DNA of 64,000 nucleotides. It comes from Dyella ginsengisoli LA-4. GTDB taxonomy: Bacteria; Pseudomonadota; Gammaproteobacteria; Xanthomonadales; Rhodanobacteraceae. This document shows, in pieces, positions 16,955 through 28,600 of this stretch. A program made the translations under genes and the position numbers. The stretch spans positions 1 to 64,000 of the forward strand of contig NZ_AMSF01000027.1 in assembly GCF_000334915.1 (NCBI RefSeq). Reading direction: 5' to 3'. A model generated the notes under the pieces. That model was given only the letters and a program-made list of their open reading frames with translations. It was not told the DNA's origin and ran no database searches. Within the stretch, counting starts at the first letter, position 1, and every line of letters begins with the position of its first letter.

Positions 16955-19597
16955 TCACCCCTGGGCCGGGGCCAGCCGCTCCAGCAGCGCCTGCCGCAGG
17001 CGCTCCTGCAGCCCGCCGTCCAGTGGCGCGTCGTGGCGATCGGTGAGCTGGAAGAAGTCCTCCACCCGCTCGCCGAAGGTGGCGATGCGCGCATCGTGCA
17101 CACGCACGCCCACCTCCAGCATCACCTGCGCGACGGCGGCGAGCAGGCCCGGGCGGTCGCTGCACACCAGCGCCATCTGGGTGCGCCCACCGGTGGCCGT
17201 GAAGGCGATCCGCGGCGCCATCTGGAAGTGCTTCAGGTGCCGGTGCAGCCCGCGCCGCGCCGGCAGCACCGGCTTGGTCTCGGCCAGCGCGCGCAGCAGG
17301 CGCTGGCGCAGCTCGTCGGCGCGCTGCGGCGTGGCCGGCATCTGGCTGTCGGCCTCCAGCAGCAGGAAGGTGTCCATCGCCAGGCCGCTGGGCGAGCTGA
17401 GCACGCGCGCCTCCATCACCGAGAAATGCATGCGGTCGAGCATCGCCGTGACGCTGGCGAACAGGCCGTCGCGGTCCGGCGCATAGACGAACAGCTCGGT
17501 GCTGCCGCGCACCGAGAACGGGTGCACCTCCACCAGCGGCAAGGCCTTGTCCGCACGCAGGATGGCGGCGGTCTGCCACGCCACCTGCTCGGGCCGGTGA
17601 CGGAGGAAGCTGCGCTCGGGGAAATCGCCCCACACCCGCTCCACCGCCTCCGCGGCGAAGCCCTCCGAAGCCAGCAGCGCCAGCGCGCTGGCGCGGCATT
17701 CGGCAATGCTGGCGCTGGCGTCGCGCGGCAGCTCGGCGTCGCTGCGCAGCGCGTAGCGGGTGGCGGTGTACAGGTCCGCCAGCAGGCGATCCTTCCACGC
17801 GTTCCACAGTCGCGGACTGGTGCCGATGATGTCGGCGATGGTGAGCAGGTAGAGCCGGTCGAGCCGCAGCCGATCGCCGACCGCCTCGGCGAAACGGTTC
17901 ACCACTTCCGGATCGGTGATGTCCTGGCGCTGGGCGGTGGTGCTCATCAGCAGGTGCCAGCGCACCAGCCAGGCCACCGTGTCCACGTGCTCGGGCGCCA
18001 GCCCCAGCCGGGTGCAGAACACGCGTGCGTCGTCCTCGCCCAGCACCGAGTGGTCGCCGCCGCGGCCCTTGGCGATGTCGTGGAACAGGCCGGCCAGCAG
18101 GAGCAGTTCGGGCTTTTCCAGCGAGGCCCAGATCTGGCAGCCGAGCGGGAACTCCTTCACCGCCGCCGGATCGGCGAAGCGCGCCAGGTTGCGCAGCACG
18201 CGCAGCGTGTGTTCGTCCACTGTGTAAACGTGGAACAGGTCGTACTGCATGCGCCCGAACACCTTGCCGAACGCCGGCAGGATCGCCGCCAGCAGCCCGT
18301 GCCGGTTCATCCGCCACAGCGCGTCCACCGCCGGCGCGCCGCGCTGCAGCAACTTCAGGAACGCGGCCAGCGCGGCCGGGTCGTCGGTCAGCGCCGTCCC
18401 GTGCCGGGCGGTGGCCTGGTGGATACGGCGCATGGTCTCGGCACTGAAGCCGATCAGCTCGGGGTGGTCCAGTCGCGCCAGGAAAATCTCCACCAGCGCC
18501 GCCGGCCGCGTCATGAACAGCTCCGGATCGGCTGCGGCGATGCGCCGGCCGTGCTGCACGAAGCCGTCACCGATCGGGGTCATCGGGCTGTCCGGTTCGA
18601 GCATTTCCTCGAAGCGCTCGACGATCTGCACGCCCAGCCGCTCGACCTGGCTGGCGGCACGGTAGTAGCCCTGCATGAACTGTTCGACGCCGAGGTTCTT
18701 CTCGTGCTGGTCGACGAAGCCCATGCGCGCGGCCAGCCCGCGTTGGTAGTCGAACAGCAGACGCTCCTCCGGCCGCCCGGCCTCCAGGTGCAGGGCGAAG
18801 CGATAGCGCCGCAACGTGGCCTCGGCCTCGGCCAGGGTGGCGCGCTCGGCCGGGTCGAGCAGGCCCTCGGCGACCATCCCGTCGAAACCGGCAGCATGCG
18901 CGAGGCGCAGGCCGAGCCAGCGCAGCGAGTCGAGCGTGCGCAGTCCGCCGGGGCCGTCCTTGAGGTTGGGTTCGAGGTTGTAGGCGGTGTCGTCGAAGCG
19001 GGCGTGGCGGGCATCGCGCTCGGCCAGCCGGGCCGCCAGGTAGGCACGCGGCGGCCACAGCGCGGGATCGTCGACGATGTCGCGCAGCACCGCGTCCAGG
19101 GCCGGGTCGCCGGCCAGCCGGCGCGCGTCCAGCAGGCTGGTGAACACGCTGGCCTCTTCCGCCGCCAGCGCCTTGCACTGGGCCGGCTCGCGCACCGCGT
19201 GACCGACCTTCAGGCCGATGTCCCAGAAGGTGGCGAAGCACTGTTCCAGCGCGCGCCGCAGGGTCGGGTCGTCACGGGTGGTCAGCACCAGCAGGTCGAC
19301 GTCCGACTGCGGGAACAGCAGGCCGCGGCCGAAACCGCCCACCGCGAACAGCGCGGTGTCCGCGACCTCGCCCAGGCAGGCGTTCCACACGTGCACCACG
19401 ATGCGCCCCACCGACTCGCCACGTCGCGCGGCCAGCGCGCTGGCGTCGGCACCGTCGCGGAACGCGGTGGCCAGCGCCCGGTCCATGTCGCCCAGCAGCT
19501 GGCGCAGCGCCTTGCGCGCCTCGGTCGAGACGCCGGAGCGCGGCACCGCGATCGGCAGTCGAGGCAGCGGCGGGAGCGGGATAGATGAAGTCGACAT
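16955..19597 (-). CDS. glnD: [Protein-PII] uridylyltransferase/uridylyl-removing enzyme
   Basis: GlnD senses glutamine and adds or removes UMP on PII proteins (GlnB/GlnK), controlling glutamine synthetase and nitrogen regulation. The 880-residue product has all four parts: nucleotidyltransferase domain with GGFGRGLLFPQSDVDLLVL (residues 87-105, Asp99 and Asp101), linker, HD phosphohydrolase domain (LFHDIAKGRGGDHS, near residue 505), and two C-terminal ACT domains (YAPDRDGLFASVTAML near 700 and CSDRPGLLAAVAQVML near 810). Many relatives have map directly upstream; here the sulfotransferase/TPS island lies between. Confidence 0.97.
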   Translation of the reverse strand: MSTSSIPLPPLPRLPIAVPRSGVSTEARKALRQLLGDMDRALATAFRDGADASALAARRGESVGRIVVHVWNACLGEVADTALFAVGGFGRGLLFPQSDVDLLVLTTRDDPTLRRALEQCFATFWDIGLKVGHAVREPAQCKALAAEEASVFTSLLDARRLAGDPALDAVLRDIVDDPALWPPRAYLAARLAERDARHARFDDTAYNLEPNLKDGPGGLRTLDSLRWLGLRLAHAAGFDGMVAEGLLDPAERATLAEAEATLRRYRFALHLEAGRPEERLLFDYQRGLAARMGFVDQHEKNLGVEQFMQGYYRAASQVERLGVQIVERFEEMLEPDSPMTPIGDGFVQHGRRIAAADPELFMTRPAALVEIFLARLDHPELIGFSAETMRRIHQATARHGTALTDDPAALAAFLKLLQRGAPAVDALWRMNRHGLLAAILPAFGKVFGRMQYDLFHVYTVDEHTLRVLRNLARFADPAAVKEFPLGCQIWASLEKPELLLLAGLFHDIAKGRGGDHSVLGEDDARVFCTRLGLAPEHVDTVAWLVRWHLLMSTTAQRQDITDPEVVNRFAEAVGDRLRLDRLYLLTIADIIGTSPRLWNAWKDRLLADLYTATRYALRSDAELPRDASASIAECRASALALLASEGFAAEAVERVWGDFPERSFLRHRPEQVAWQTAAILRADKALPLVEVHPFSVRGSTELFVYAPDRDGLFASVTAMLDRMHFSVMEARVLSSPSGLAMDTFLLLEADSQMPATPQRADELRQRLLRALAETKPVLPARRGLHRHLKHFQMAPRIAFTATGGRTQMALVCSDRPGLLAAVAQVMLEVGVRVHDARIATFGERVEDFFQLTDRHDAPLDGGLQERLRQALLERLAPAQG

Positions 19598-19732
19598 GCC
19601 GGCAGAGTCCGGTCGAACAACGGAATTGTCAAAGAACCCGAAGGCATGAGCAGCGGCGTACGCCCAGGGGATGGGCTAGAGTTGCCGCGGTTCACGCTCC
19701 CATCGAACCGACACGCCGCCGACTCCGGACGC

Positions 19733-20833
19733 ATGAACTTCGACATCCATCTCCGCTTCACGCCGTCACTCGCTTTTTTCGGCATCCTCGCCGAGATGAA
19801 CGAGCAGTTCCCGGACTGGACGGACGGTTCGTACGACTGGGCCAACCAGACGGTGGACTTCCTCGCTGCGCCCACGCCGTTGCCGAAGTTCGACGAGGCC
19901 ATGTTCCGCACCCCGCTGAGCCAGCGTGCACTCAACGACACCCTGCACGTGGCGGTCGCCCTGCTGGCGGGCAACTACCCGCTCGTACGCGACTATCTGA
20001 AGAACACGCGTTTTGCCTTCGTCATCGGCTATCCGCGCAGTGGCGGCAGTTACCTCACCAAGGAGCTGCTGCGCACGGTCGGGCTGGATCACACGCGGGT
20101 GTCCGAGGCGCTGGCACACGACGGCTTCCCCGACCTGCGTGAGACCTGGTACGACTGGGCCGGCAACCGCCCGTACTACCATCTGCAGGAGGCCATGTTC
20201 CAAGTCGCCGAATTCCTCGTGCTCGCGCAGCTCTACTACCAGCGCAACACGGAGCGGCAGAAGGACGGCTTCTGGCTGGCGCCGAAGAAGATGCACAAGA
20301 TCCTCGCCTGGGCCGGCAGCTTCAAGATGCTGCTGGGCCAGGGGCGTGCCGATTACCTGGCAACGGTGCGCCACCCGGTGCCGGCATGCATTTCGATATA
20401 CGAGAAATGCGGCGGCCTGCCCCGGGACGGCCGTTTCCCCGTCGCCACACCGCGCAGCGCCATCGAGCGTTGGATCACCAACGACCTCATGCACCTGGGC
20501 TACAGCGCGCAGGAGCTGGCGAAGATGAGCTACTTCGAGGCGGTCGTGACGGGCTGGACGCAGTTCCATCTCAACATGGCCACCTCCGGCCTGTTCCTGG
20601 GCAGTCGTGACGAGGTACGCATCGTGCCCTACGGCAAGGAGTCGCTCGAGCAGGTCGTGCGCGACTACCGCGCGCGGGATGGAAGGAACGCATCACCGCC
20701 GGAGTCCGTGCTCATCCACGACAAGTCGCGACAGCATGCCGAATGGCTGGCTCGTGGCGACCACGCGGTGCAAACAGTAGCGAACGCGTGGGCAGCGTTG
20801 GGGCTGCATTTCCCTTCGCTCGAGCTTCACTGA
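19733..20833 (+). CDS. Sulfotransferase-like protein next to two-partner secretion genes
   Basis: The 366-residue product resembles PAPS-dependent sulfotransferases. The 5'-phosphosulfate loop is VIGYPRSGGSYLTKELL (about residues 97-113), and a later TVRHPVPACISIY resembles the 3'-phosphate binding motif (Arg with a downstream Ser). A lysine-rich stretch lies between. Acceptor unknown. It has no signal peptide or membrane helix, so it would act in the cytoplasm. I prefer the ATG at 19733 (MNFDIHLRF); an in-frame ATG at 19646 would add 29 low-complexity residues. It is the first gene of the island between glnD and map and lies 104 bases before the TpsB gene on the same strand, so it may modify the TpsA adhesin or a surface glycan. 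Confidence 0.8.
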   Translation: MNFDIHLRFTPSLAFFGILAEMNEQFPDWTDGSYDWANQTVDFLAAPTPLPKFDEAMFRTPLSQRALNDTLHVAVALLAGNYPLVRDYLKNTRFAFVIGYPRSGGSYLTKELLRTVGLDHTRVSEALAHDGFPDLRETWYDWAGNRPYYHLQEAMFQVAEFLVLAQLYYQRNTERQKDGFWLAPKKMHKILAWAGSFKMLLGQGRADYLATVRHPVPACISIYEKCGGLPRDGRFPVATPRSAIERWITNDLMHLGYSAQELAKMSYFEAVVTGWTQFHLNMATSGLFLGSRDEVRIVPYGKESLEQVVRDYRARDGRNASPPESVLIHDKSRQHAEWLARGDHAVQTVANAWAALGLHFPSLELH

Positions 20834-20869
20834 AACACGACCTACGGCAGAGCTCGCCGCACAACGCGT

Positions 20870-20898
20870 TTGTGATGGCCGCCACAGTTGCCTATCCT
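20870..20898 (+). promoter_or_regulatory. Weak candidate promoter for tpsB-tpsA
   Basis: TTGTGA (20870-20875), 17 bases, TATCCT (20893-20898). Each hexamer matches the sigma-70 consensus at four positions. It lies between the sulfotransferase stop and the TpsB start. Confidence 0.3.
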
Positions 20899-20937
20899 CG
20901 CCAACTGGCAGGGGAAACCAAAGGCAACACATCCGCG

Positions 20938-22611
20938 ATGAACTACACCCGCACTTCGCGCGTCGTGCTCGTGCCCTCGCTTCTGACGCTCGGCCTTGCA
21001 TCGTCCATCCATGCGCAGACGACACCGCCGACCGCGGGCACCATCCTCCGGCAATCCGCCCCCCCGCCTGCGCTGCCCGAGGCTCCATCCAGCGCGCTGA
21101 ACCTACCACCGCCCGCGCAGCAAGCAAGCCGGTCGAGCACTCCCATTCCAATCACCAGCATCCGCATCGAGGGCAATACCCTGCTCCCGTCTTCGGAGCT
21201 CGACCCGCTGGTGCGTGGCCTGCAGGGGCACACCGTGACCCTCGGCGAGCTGCAGCAGGCGGCGCAGCGCATCGCTGACCGCTATCACGCGCAAGGCTAT
21301 CCGCTGGCGAACGCCTTCATCCCCGCACAGACCCTCCACGATGGCGTGGTTCGGCTGCAGGTGGTGGAGCCGCGCTACGACCGCATCACCCTCGACGGAC
21401 ATTCCCGCCTTGTGCCGGTGCAAGCCAGGCGCACGCTCGGCGTCGAGGCGGGGGAGCCGGTGGCGCAACAGGCACTGGACCGCGGACTCCTGCTGCTCAA
21501 CCGCACACCTGGCGTCCGCGTGGCCGGCACCCTGGTGCCCGGTGCCCAGCCGGCCAGCAGCAGCCTGCAGCTCGCCCTCAGCGACACGCCCCTGCTGCAC
21601 ACCCGACTGCACGCGGACAACTACGGCAGCGACTACACCGGACGGGTCCGCGGCGGCGTGGATGTCACGCTCGACAACCCCTTCGGCCACGGTGCCCAGG
21701 CCGCCCTGACCACACTGACCACCACCGGCAAGTTGCTGCGCACGGGAGGCTTCAGCTTCGTCTCGCCCGACCTCTGGCACGGCCTGCGTGCGGGTGCTTA
21801 CGGCTCGCGCACCCTCTACCGGCTGGGCGGTGCGTTTGCCGCACTGGAGCAACGTGGCCACGTCAACCAGGGCGGCGTGGATCTGAGCTACCCGCTGGTG
21901 CTGGAACCCGGCCGCCTGCTCGACATCCGCCTCGATGCCCTGCGCAACGGCTTCGTCCAGCGCAGCACCACGGTGGGAAGCGACAGCCGCTCGCACGTCC
22001 GCCTGGCCCGGCTGAGTCTCGACGGCGCTTGGGCCGATGCGCTCGGCGGATTCACGTCCGGCGGCATCAGCATCAGCCGCGGCGTGCTGGGCACGGACAG
22101 CACCGCTGCACGCGCCGCCGACATCGCCGGTCCGCAAGCCGCCGGAACGTTCTGGGTGGGCCAGTTGCGCGTGCAGCGCGACCAACCGCTGCCACGTCAG
22201 TGGCTGTTGCGACTGACCTTCAACGGCCAGCTCGCCTCGCACACCCTCGATGGCAGCGAAAAGTTCTACCTGGGCGGCCCCTATGGCGTGATGAGCGGCC
22301 CGGTCAACGAGGCCGGCGGCGAGGCCGGGGGCCTGCTAGACGCGCGTCTGATGCATGCCCTGCCCTGGATCCACACCGGTCAATTGCAGGGTGCGTTGTT
22401 GCTGCAGCAAGGCAAGGTGTGGCAACGCCGCACCGTGGCCAGTGGCCCAAGCAGCCTGCACCTGGGCGGCGCCGGCCTGGGCCTGGATTACCAATACGCG
22501 CAGCGCGTCAACGCCGCCCTCGCGTATGTGCATCCGGTCGGCAGTTCGCAGACCGCGGGAAATTCCGGCCACAGCGGCGAATGGTGGGCCCGACTCGCCA
22601 TCGATCTGTAA
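20938..22611 (+). CDS. TpsB outer-membrane transporter (ShlB/FhaC/HecB family)
   Basis: The 557-residue product is the outer-membrane pore of a two-partner secretion system. Signal peptide (about residues 1-28), Pro-rich linker, POTRA-type domain (ITSIRIEGNTLLPSSELDPL from about residue 75), second POTRA region (VVEPRYDRITLDGHSRL), then a C-terminal 16-strand barrel ending in aromatic-rich WWARLAIDL. The conserved L6 segment appears as KFYLGGPYGVMSGP (residues 442-455). The usual VRGY/VRAY is replaced by VMSG, so the invariant Arg is Met452. The ATG at 20938 is chosen for its signal peptide; the frame is open upstream. The TpsA gene follows 22 bases later. Confidence 0.92.
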   Translation: MNYTRTSRVVLVPSLLTLGLASSIHAQTTPPTAGTILRQSAPPPALPEAPSSALNLPPPAQQASRSSTPIPITSIRIEGNTLLPSSELDPLVRGLQGHTVTLGELQQAAQRIADRYHAQGYPLANAFIPAQTLHDGVVRLQVVEPRYDRITLDGHSRLVPVQARRTLGVEAGEPVAQQALDRGLLLLNRTPGVRVAGTLVPGAQPASSSLQLALSDTPLLHTRLHADNYGSDYTGRVRGGVDVTLDNPFGHGAQAALTTLTTTGKLLRTGGFSFVSPDLWHGLRAGAYGSRTLYRLGGAFAALEQRGHVNQGGVDLSYPLVLEPGRLLDIRLDALRNGFVQRSTTVGSDSRSHVRLARLSLDGAWADALGGFTSGGISISRGVLGTDSTAARAADIAGPQAAGTFWVGQLRVQRDQPLPRQWLLRLTFNGQLASHTLDGSEKFYLGGPYGVMSGPVNEAGGEAGGLLDARLMHALPWIHTGQLQGALLLQQGKVWQRRTVASGPSSLHLGGAGLGLDYQYAQRVNAALAYVHPVGSSQTAGNSGHSGEWWARLAIDL

Positions 22612-22633
22612 GCGCCTACGGGAAAGGGCCGTC

Positions 22634-25600
22634 ATGAATCACATCTACCGACTCATCTGGAACCAAGCGCTTGGCGCACTCGTGCCCGTCGCCGAGATCA
22701 CCCGCGCCAAAGGCGGGGCCGGCCCCGCCCGGCGCAGCCGGCCCCGCTATCGCCTCGCGCCGCTGAGCGGTGCGATGCTGCTGGCGTTGGGACTGGCGGC
22801 TCCAGGCTCTGCGCTGGCGGCAGCCGCCCTGAGTACGGTGCAGGGCGGCAGCACGCTGGAGCAGGGCGCGACGCAGGTCGCGCTCGCGCCTCCGGTACAT
22901 CCGCTGCCCACGGGTGGTCAGGTGATCAGCGGCCAGGCCACGATCGGCCAGAGCGGCAATACGCTGACGATCAACCAAGGCAGCCAGAACGCGATCCTCA
23001 ACTGGCAGTCCTTCGACATCGGTGCGGACCAGACCGTCACCTTCAACCAGCCCAACAGCGCCAGCGTGGCGCTGAACCGGGTGCTGGGTTCGGACCCCTC
23101 GGCGATCTACGGACACCTCGATGCCAACGGCCAGGTGTTCCTGGTCAATCCCAACGGCATCTATTTCGCACGCGGTGCGCAGGTGGATGTGGGCGGCATT
23201 GTCGCCTCCACGCTCGACATCAGCGACCGGGACTTCCTCTCGGGTAGCTACCACTTCGCTGGCAACAGCGCGGCGGGTGTACGCAACGATGGCAGCATCA
23301 ACGCGACCAAGGGTGGCTACGTCGCCTTTGTCGCTGCCGACGTCAGCAACGGCGGCAGCATCGCTACACCCGTTGGCACCACCGCGCTGGGTGCGGGCGG
23401 CAGCGTCGACCTGACCCTGGCCGGAAATTCGCTGCTGAACTTCAGGGTCAGCAGCAGTGCGCTGGGCGCGCTGGCGCAGAACGGCGGTGTGATCACCACC
23501 GATGGCGGCGCGGTGATCCTGTCGGCGCAGGCCAGGGATGCGCTGCTGCAGACGGTGGTGAACAACAGCGGACAGATCCAGGCACAGACCGTCGCCAACC
23601 ATCACGGCACCATTGAACTGCTGGGCGGCGACAGCGGCACGGTGAAGGTCGCCGGGACGCTGGATGCCAGCGCGCCGAACGGCGGCGACGGCGGACACAT
23701 CGAGACCTCCGGCGCGCATCTGAAGGTGGCCGACGGCGCCACGATCACCACCAAGTCCGCCAGCGGCGCAAACGGCAACTGGCTGATCGACCCGCAGGAC
23801 TTCACCATCGCCGCCAGTGGCGGCGACATCAGCGGCGCCACCCTGTCCACGCAACTGGGCAGCGGCAATGTCACCATCCAGTCCAGCAGCGGCGGCACTG
23901 CCGGCAACGGCGACATCTTCGTCAACGACACGGTCAGCTGGAGCACCAACACGCTCACGCTGAACGCCTACCGCAACATCATCATCAACACGGCCATGAA
24001 TGGCTCGGGCACGGCCGGGCTGGCGCTGCAGTACGGTCAGGGCTCGACCAACGGCGTCATTGGCGGCGTCACCTCCGACTACACCGTCAACGCGCCGGTC
24101 AACCTCGCCAGCACCGTCAGCTTCAGCACCCAGCTGGGCAGCAGTGGCAGTGTCATCAACTACACGATCATCACCAGCCTGGGCTCGGCGGGCGATGCCA
24201 GCAGCGCGCCCAGCACGCTGACGCTGCAAGGCGTGGCGGCCAGCAGCCTCAGCGGCAACTATGTGCTGGGTGCCAATATCGATGCCTCGGCCACGGCCAC
24301 CTGGAATCCCGATGGCTTTGGCGGCTACTACGGCTTCGACCCCATCGGCGACGGTAGTGGCGGCGCCACCTTCACCGGCAGGTTCGATGGCCTGGGCCAC
24401 ACCATCAGCAACCTGACCACCCGTGCCCATCTGGCGTTCGCGGCGAGCCTGTTCGGCTACACGAGCAACAGCTCGATCCGCAACATCGGCATGGTCGGCG
24501 GCAGCGTCACCGGCATCCGTTATGCCGGCGGACTGGTCGGGTACGCCATCGGCGGCACCATCGACAACGCCTACGCCACCGGCACGGTGAGCACAACGTC
24601 CACCAACGACAGCGCCGGCGGACTGGTCGGCGTCAACAGCGGCACCATCAGCAACGCTTACGCCACCGGCAACGTCAACGGCACGACCAACACCGGCGGG
24701 CTGGTCGGCCAGAACACCGGCACGATCAGCAATGCCTATGCCACCGGCAACGTCGTTGGCGACTCTGAAGTCGGCGGCCTGATCGGACTCAACCTTGGAT
24801 CCAGCGCCAAGATCAGCAACGTCTACGCCAGCGGCAACGTCAGCGGCAACGGCATCCGAATCGGTGGCCTGATCGGATACAGCAGCAATGGGTCGATCAG
24901 CAACGCCTACGCCACGGGCGACGTCAGCGGCGGATCCATCGTCGGCGGGCTGCTGGGATACATGTATGCCAGCACGGTGAGCAATGTCTACGCTACCGGC
25001 AAGGTCAGCGGCAGCAGCGACGTCGGCGGGCTGGTCGGAGGAAAGGACGCTCTTGCCGGCACCATCACCAACGGCTACTGGGACACCACCACCACCGGCA
25101 AGGGCACCAATGCCGGCTTTGGATACCTCTATGGCACGGTGACGGGCGGCGGTGGACTGACCACCGCGCAGCTGGCCGCGGCCCTGCCTGCAGGCTTTAG
25201 CAGCGGCACGTGGGCCAATGGCGATAACCAGACCACGCCCTATCTCACCAGCTTCGGTTGGGCGTCGGTCAGTGGACACGTGGTCCTGGGCAGCGACAGT
25301 TCGGCAACGCCGACCTATTTCGAAGTCGCCACCAATATCGATCAATTGCAGGCGATGGATGGCAATCTGACCACCAATTTTGTGCTGGGCAACGACATTG
25401 ATGCCAGCACCACGGCTGGCTGGAACGGCGGCGCGGGCTTCAATCCGGTTGGATTTGCTTCGAGCGACGCAAGTGGCAGTTACAAGGGCGTCTTCGATGG
25501 GCTGTATCACACCATCACCGGACTGACGATCAATCGTCCAACGGAAGATTACGTCGGTCTTTTTGCCGGGGTCGGTAATACCGTGCGCAACCTCGGCCTG

Positions 25601-28600
25601 ATCGATAATTCCATAACCGGCTCTTACGCGGTCGGCGGGCTGGCGGGAGCCGCAAACTCTGCAGCAATCAGCAATGTCTTCGCGACCGGCGATGTAACAG
25701 GCAATGACCAATATGCTGGCGGGCTGATCGGTGGCGGGTATTTCACGACAATCGAGAAATCCTACGCGACCGAATCTGTCACCGGGGTGCAGGGTGTGGG
25801 CGGCCTGATGGGCTATGGTTTTGGATCGACGATCAGCGATTCCTACGCCACCGGCGATATATCGGGCACGAGCGACAGAATCGGCGGCTTGGTCGGGGAT
25901 GGCTTCTTCGCCACGATCGAGCGAACCTATGCCACCGGCAAGGTGACGGGTACTGGCAGCAATGTGGGTGGGCTGGTCGGCTATGCCGGTTCAGCGACGA
26001 TCACCGATTCCTACTGGGATACCCAGATTTCCGGTTTGAGCACCGGGGCGGGCAGCTACGCAGGCACTGGCGTTTCCGGCCTGACCACGGCGCAGCTGGC
26101 GGGCGGACTCCCCACCGGGTTCGATGCTGCCGCATGGGCCAATGGCGATAACCAGACCACGCCCTATCTCACCAGCTTCGGCTGGGCGCCGGTTGGTGGA
26201 CATGTGATCCTGGGCAGCAATAGTTCGGCGACACCGACCTACTTTGACGTCGTGACCAACGTCGATCAGTTGCAGGCGATGGATGGCAAGCTTGCCGGCA
26301 ACTATGTGCTGGGCAACGACATCGATGCCTCTGCCACGTCCATCTGGAATGGTGGTGCGGGCTTCAACCCTATCGGTAGCAACGCGAACCAATTCACAGG
26401 CGTGTTCGACGGGTTGGGGCACTCCATCTCCAGCCTCACTGTCAACCGGCCAGGCACCTACTACGTGGGTCTGTTCGGCTACTCCAGCGGCACCCTGCGG
26501 GATGTCGGTCTGCTGAACAGCAGCATCAGCGGGCAGGGTCTGGCCGGTGCACTGGTCGGGCGCAGTGACGGCACCGTGGAATATGACTATGCCATTGGCG
26601 GCAGCGTGACCGTGGCCCAACACGGCGCTGGCGGACTGGTTGGACAAAGCAGCGGCAGTATCAAGAACAGCTACGCCACCGACAGCGTGGCCGGGCTGAA
26701 CAGCGGCGTCGCCTCCACCGCCATCGGTGGGCTGGTCGGCTCGATGCTGACCGGCAGCACCATCAGCAACAGCTATGCCACCGGCAGCGTCAGCGGAGCG
26801 GGCGACGTCGGCGCGCTGGTGGGACAGAATTCCGGCACGGTCAGCACCAGCTACTGGAACACCGACACCTCCGGCACTACCGCCGGCATCGGCGCCGCCT
26901 ATTCGGGCGCCACCACCGGTGGCACCACCGGCCTGACCAGCGCGCAGATGATGCAGCAGGCCAATTTCACCGGCTTCGACTTCAGCTCGCCGGTGTGGGT
27001 GATCTACAACGGCCACACCGCGCCGCTGCTCAACGCCTTCCTGACCCCGCTGACGGTCACCGCGACCGATCAGACCCAGACCTACAACGGCGGCGGCTTC
27101 GGCCTGCTCAACCCGACCTACTCGGTGAGTGGCGCGGATACCTCCGGTCATCTGTTCGGCCTTGGCAATTCGTACGATGGCGCGATCAACGTCGGCACCT
27201 ACAGCCCCGATCTGTGGTCCGACCAGCAGGGCTACCGCATCACCGATATCGGTGGAACGCTGACCATCGCCCCCAAGGCACTGACCTTGAGCGGGCTGAC
27301 TGCTGCCAGCAAGGTCTACGACGGCACGACCGCCACCAGCGTGACCAGTTGGGGCAACCTCATCGGCATCGTCGGCAGCGATGCGGTCAGCCTCGTTGCC
27401 AGCAGCACCACGGCCAACTTCGGCGACGCCAACGCGGGTACCGGCAAGACCGTCACCGTCGGCGGCCTCTCTCTGAGCGGGAGCGCGGCAGGTAACTACA
27501 CCCTGCTCGGCACGCAGACCACCCGCGCCGACATCACGCCCAAGGCGCTGACCCTGAGCGGGCTGACCGCGGCCAGCAAGGTGTATGACGGCACGACCAC
27601 CACCAGCGTGACCACTTGGGGCAGCCTCACCGGCATCGTCGGCAGCGACGCGGTCAGTTTGGTCGACAGCGGCGCCAGCGCGGCCTTCGCCGACGCCAAC
27701 GCGGGCACCGGCAAGACCGTCACCGTCGGCGGCCTCGCCCTGGGCGGCAGCGCGGCAGGCAACTACACCCTGCTCGGCGCGCAGACCACCACCGCCGACA
27801 TCACGCCCAAGGCGCTGACCTTGAGCGGGCTGACTGCTGCCAGCAAGGTCTACGACGGCACGACCGCCACCAGCGTGACCAGTTGGGGCAGCCTCACCGG
27901 CATCGTCGGCAGCGATGCGGTCAGCCTCGTTGCCAGCAGCACCACGGCCAACTTCAGCGACGCCAACGCGGGTACCGGCAAGACCGTCACCGTCGGCGGC
28001 CTCGCCCTGGGTGGCAGCGCGGCAGGCAACTACACCCTGCTCGGCGCGCAGACCACCCGCGCCAACATCACGCCCAAGGCGCTGACCCTGAGCGGCCTCA
28101 GCGCCAGCAACAAGGTCTACGACGGCAGCACCACCGCCAGCATCATCCACTGGGGCAGCCTCACCGGCGTGGTCGGCAGCGACGCGGTAAGCCTCGCGAC
28201 CAGCACCACCACAGCCAACTTCGCCGACGCCAATGCGGGGACCGGCAAGACCGTCACCGTCGGCGGTCTCGCCCTGAGCGGGAGCGCGGCAGGCAACTAC
28301 ACCCTGCTCGGCACGCAGACCACCCGCGCCGACATCACCTCGCGTCCGCTCACGGCGAGCCTGATCGGCATGATCAGCAAGCCGTACGACGGCACCGCCA
28401 CGACCACGCTGGGCGCGGGCAACTTCCAGCTCAGCGGCTTCGTCGCCGGTCAGGGCGCCAGCGTCACGCAGACGAAGGGCGAGTACGCCAGTTCGGCCAT
28501 CGGCAGCGGCATCGCCGTCAGCGCTGCGCTGGGCGCGGGCGACTTCAGCGCCAACGCCGGCACCCTGCTCAGCAACTACCTGCTGCCGAGCTCGGCCAGC

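Noticed and set aside
22616-25711. Minus-strand open frame of 1,031 codons opposite the adhesin gene
   Set aside because: It mirrors the repetitive Gly/Ala/Ser coding of the plus-strand gene and has no family features or initiation signal. The plus-strand product has ESPR, TPS domain and named repeats.
27272-28339. Regular repeats considered as a CRISPR array
   Set aside because: Units are 267 bp, in frame and coding, with no unique spacers.
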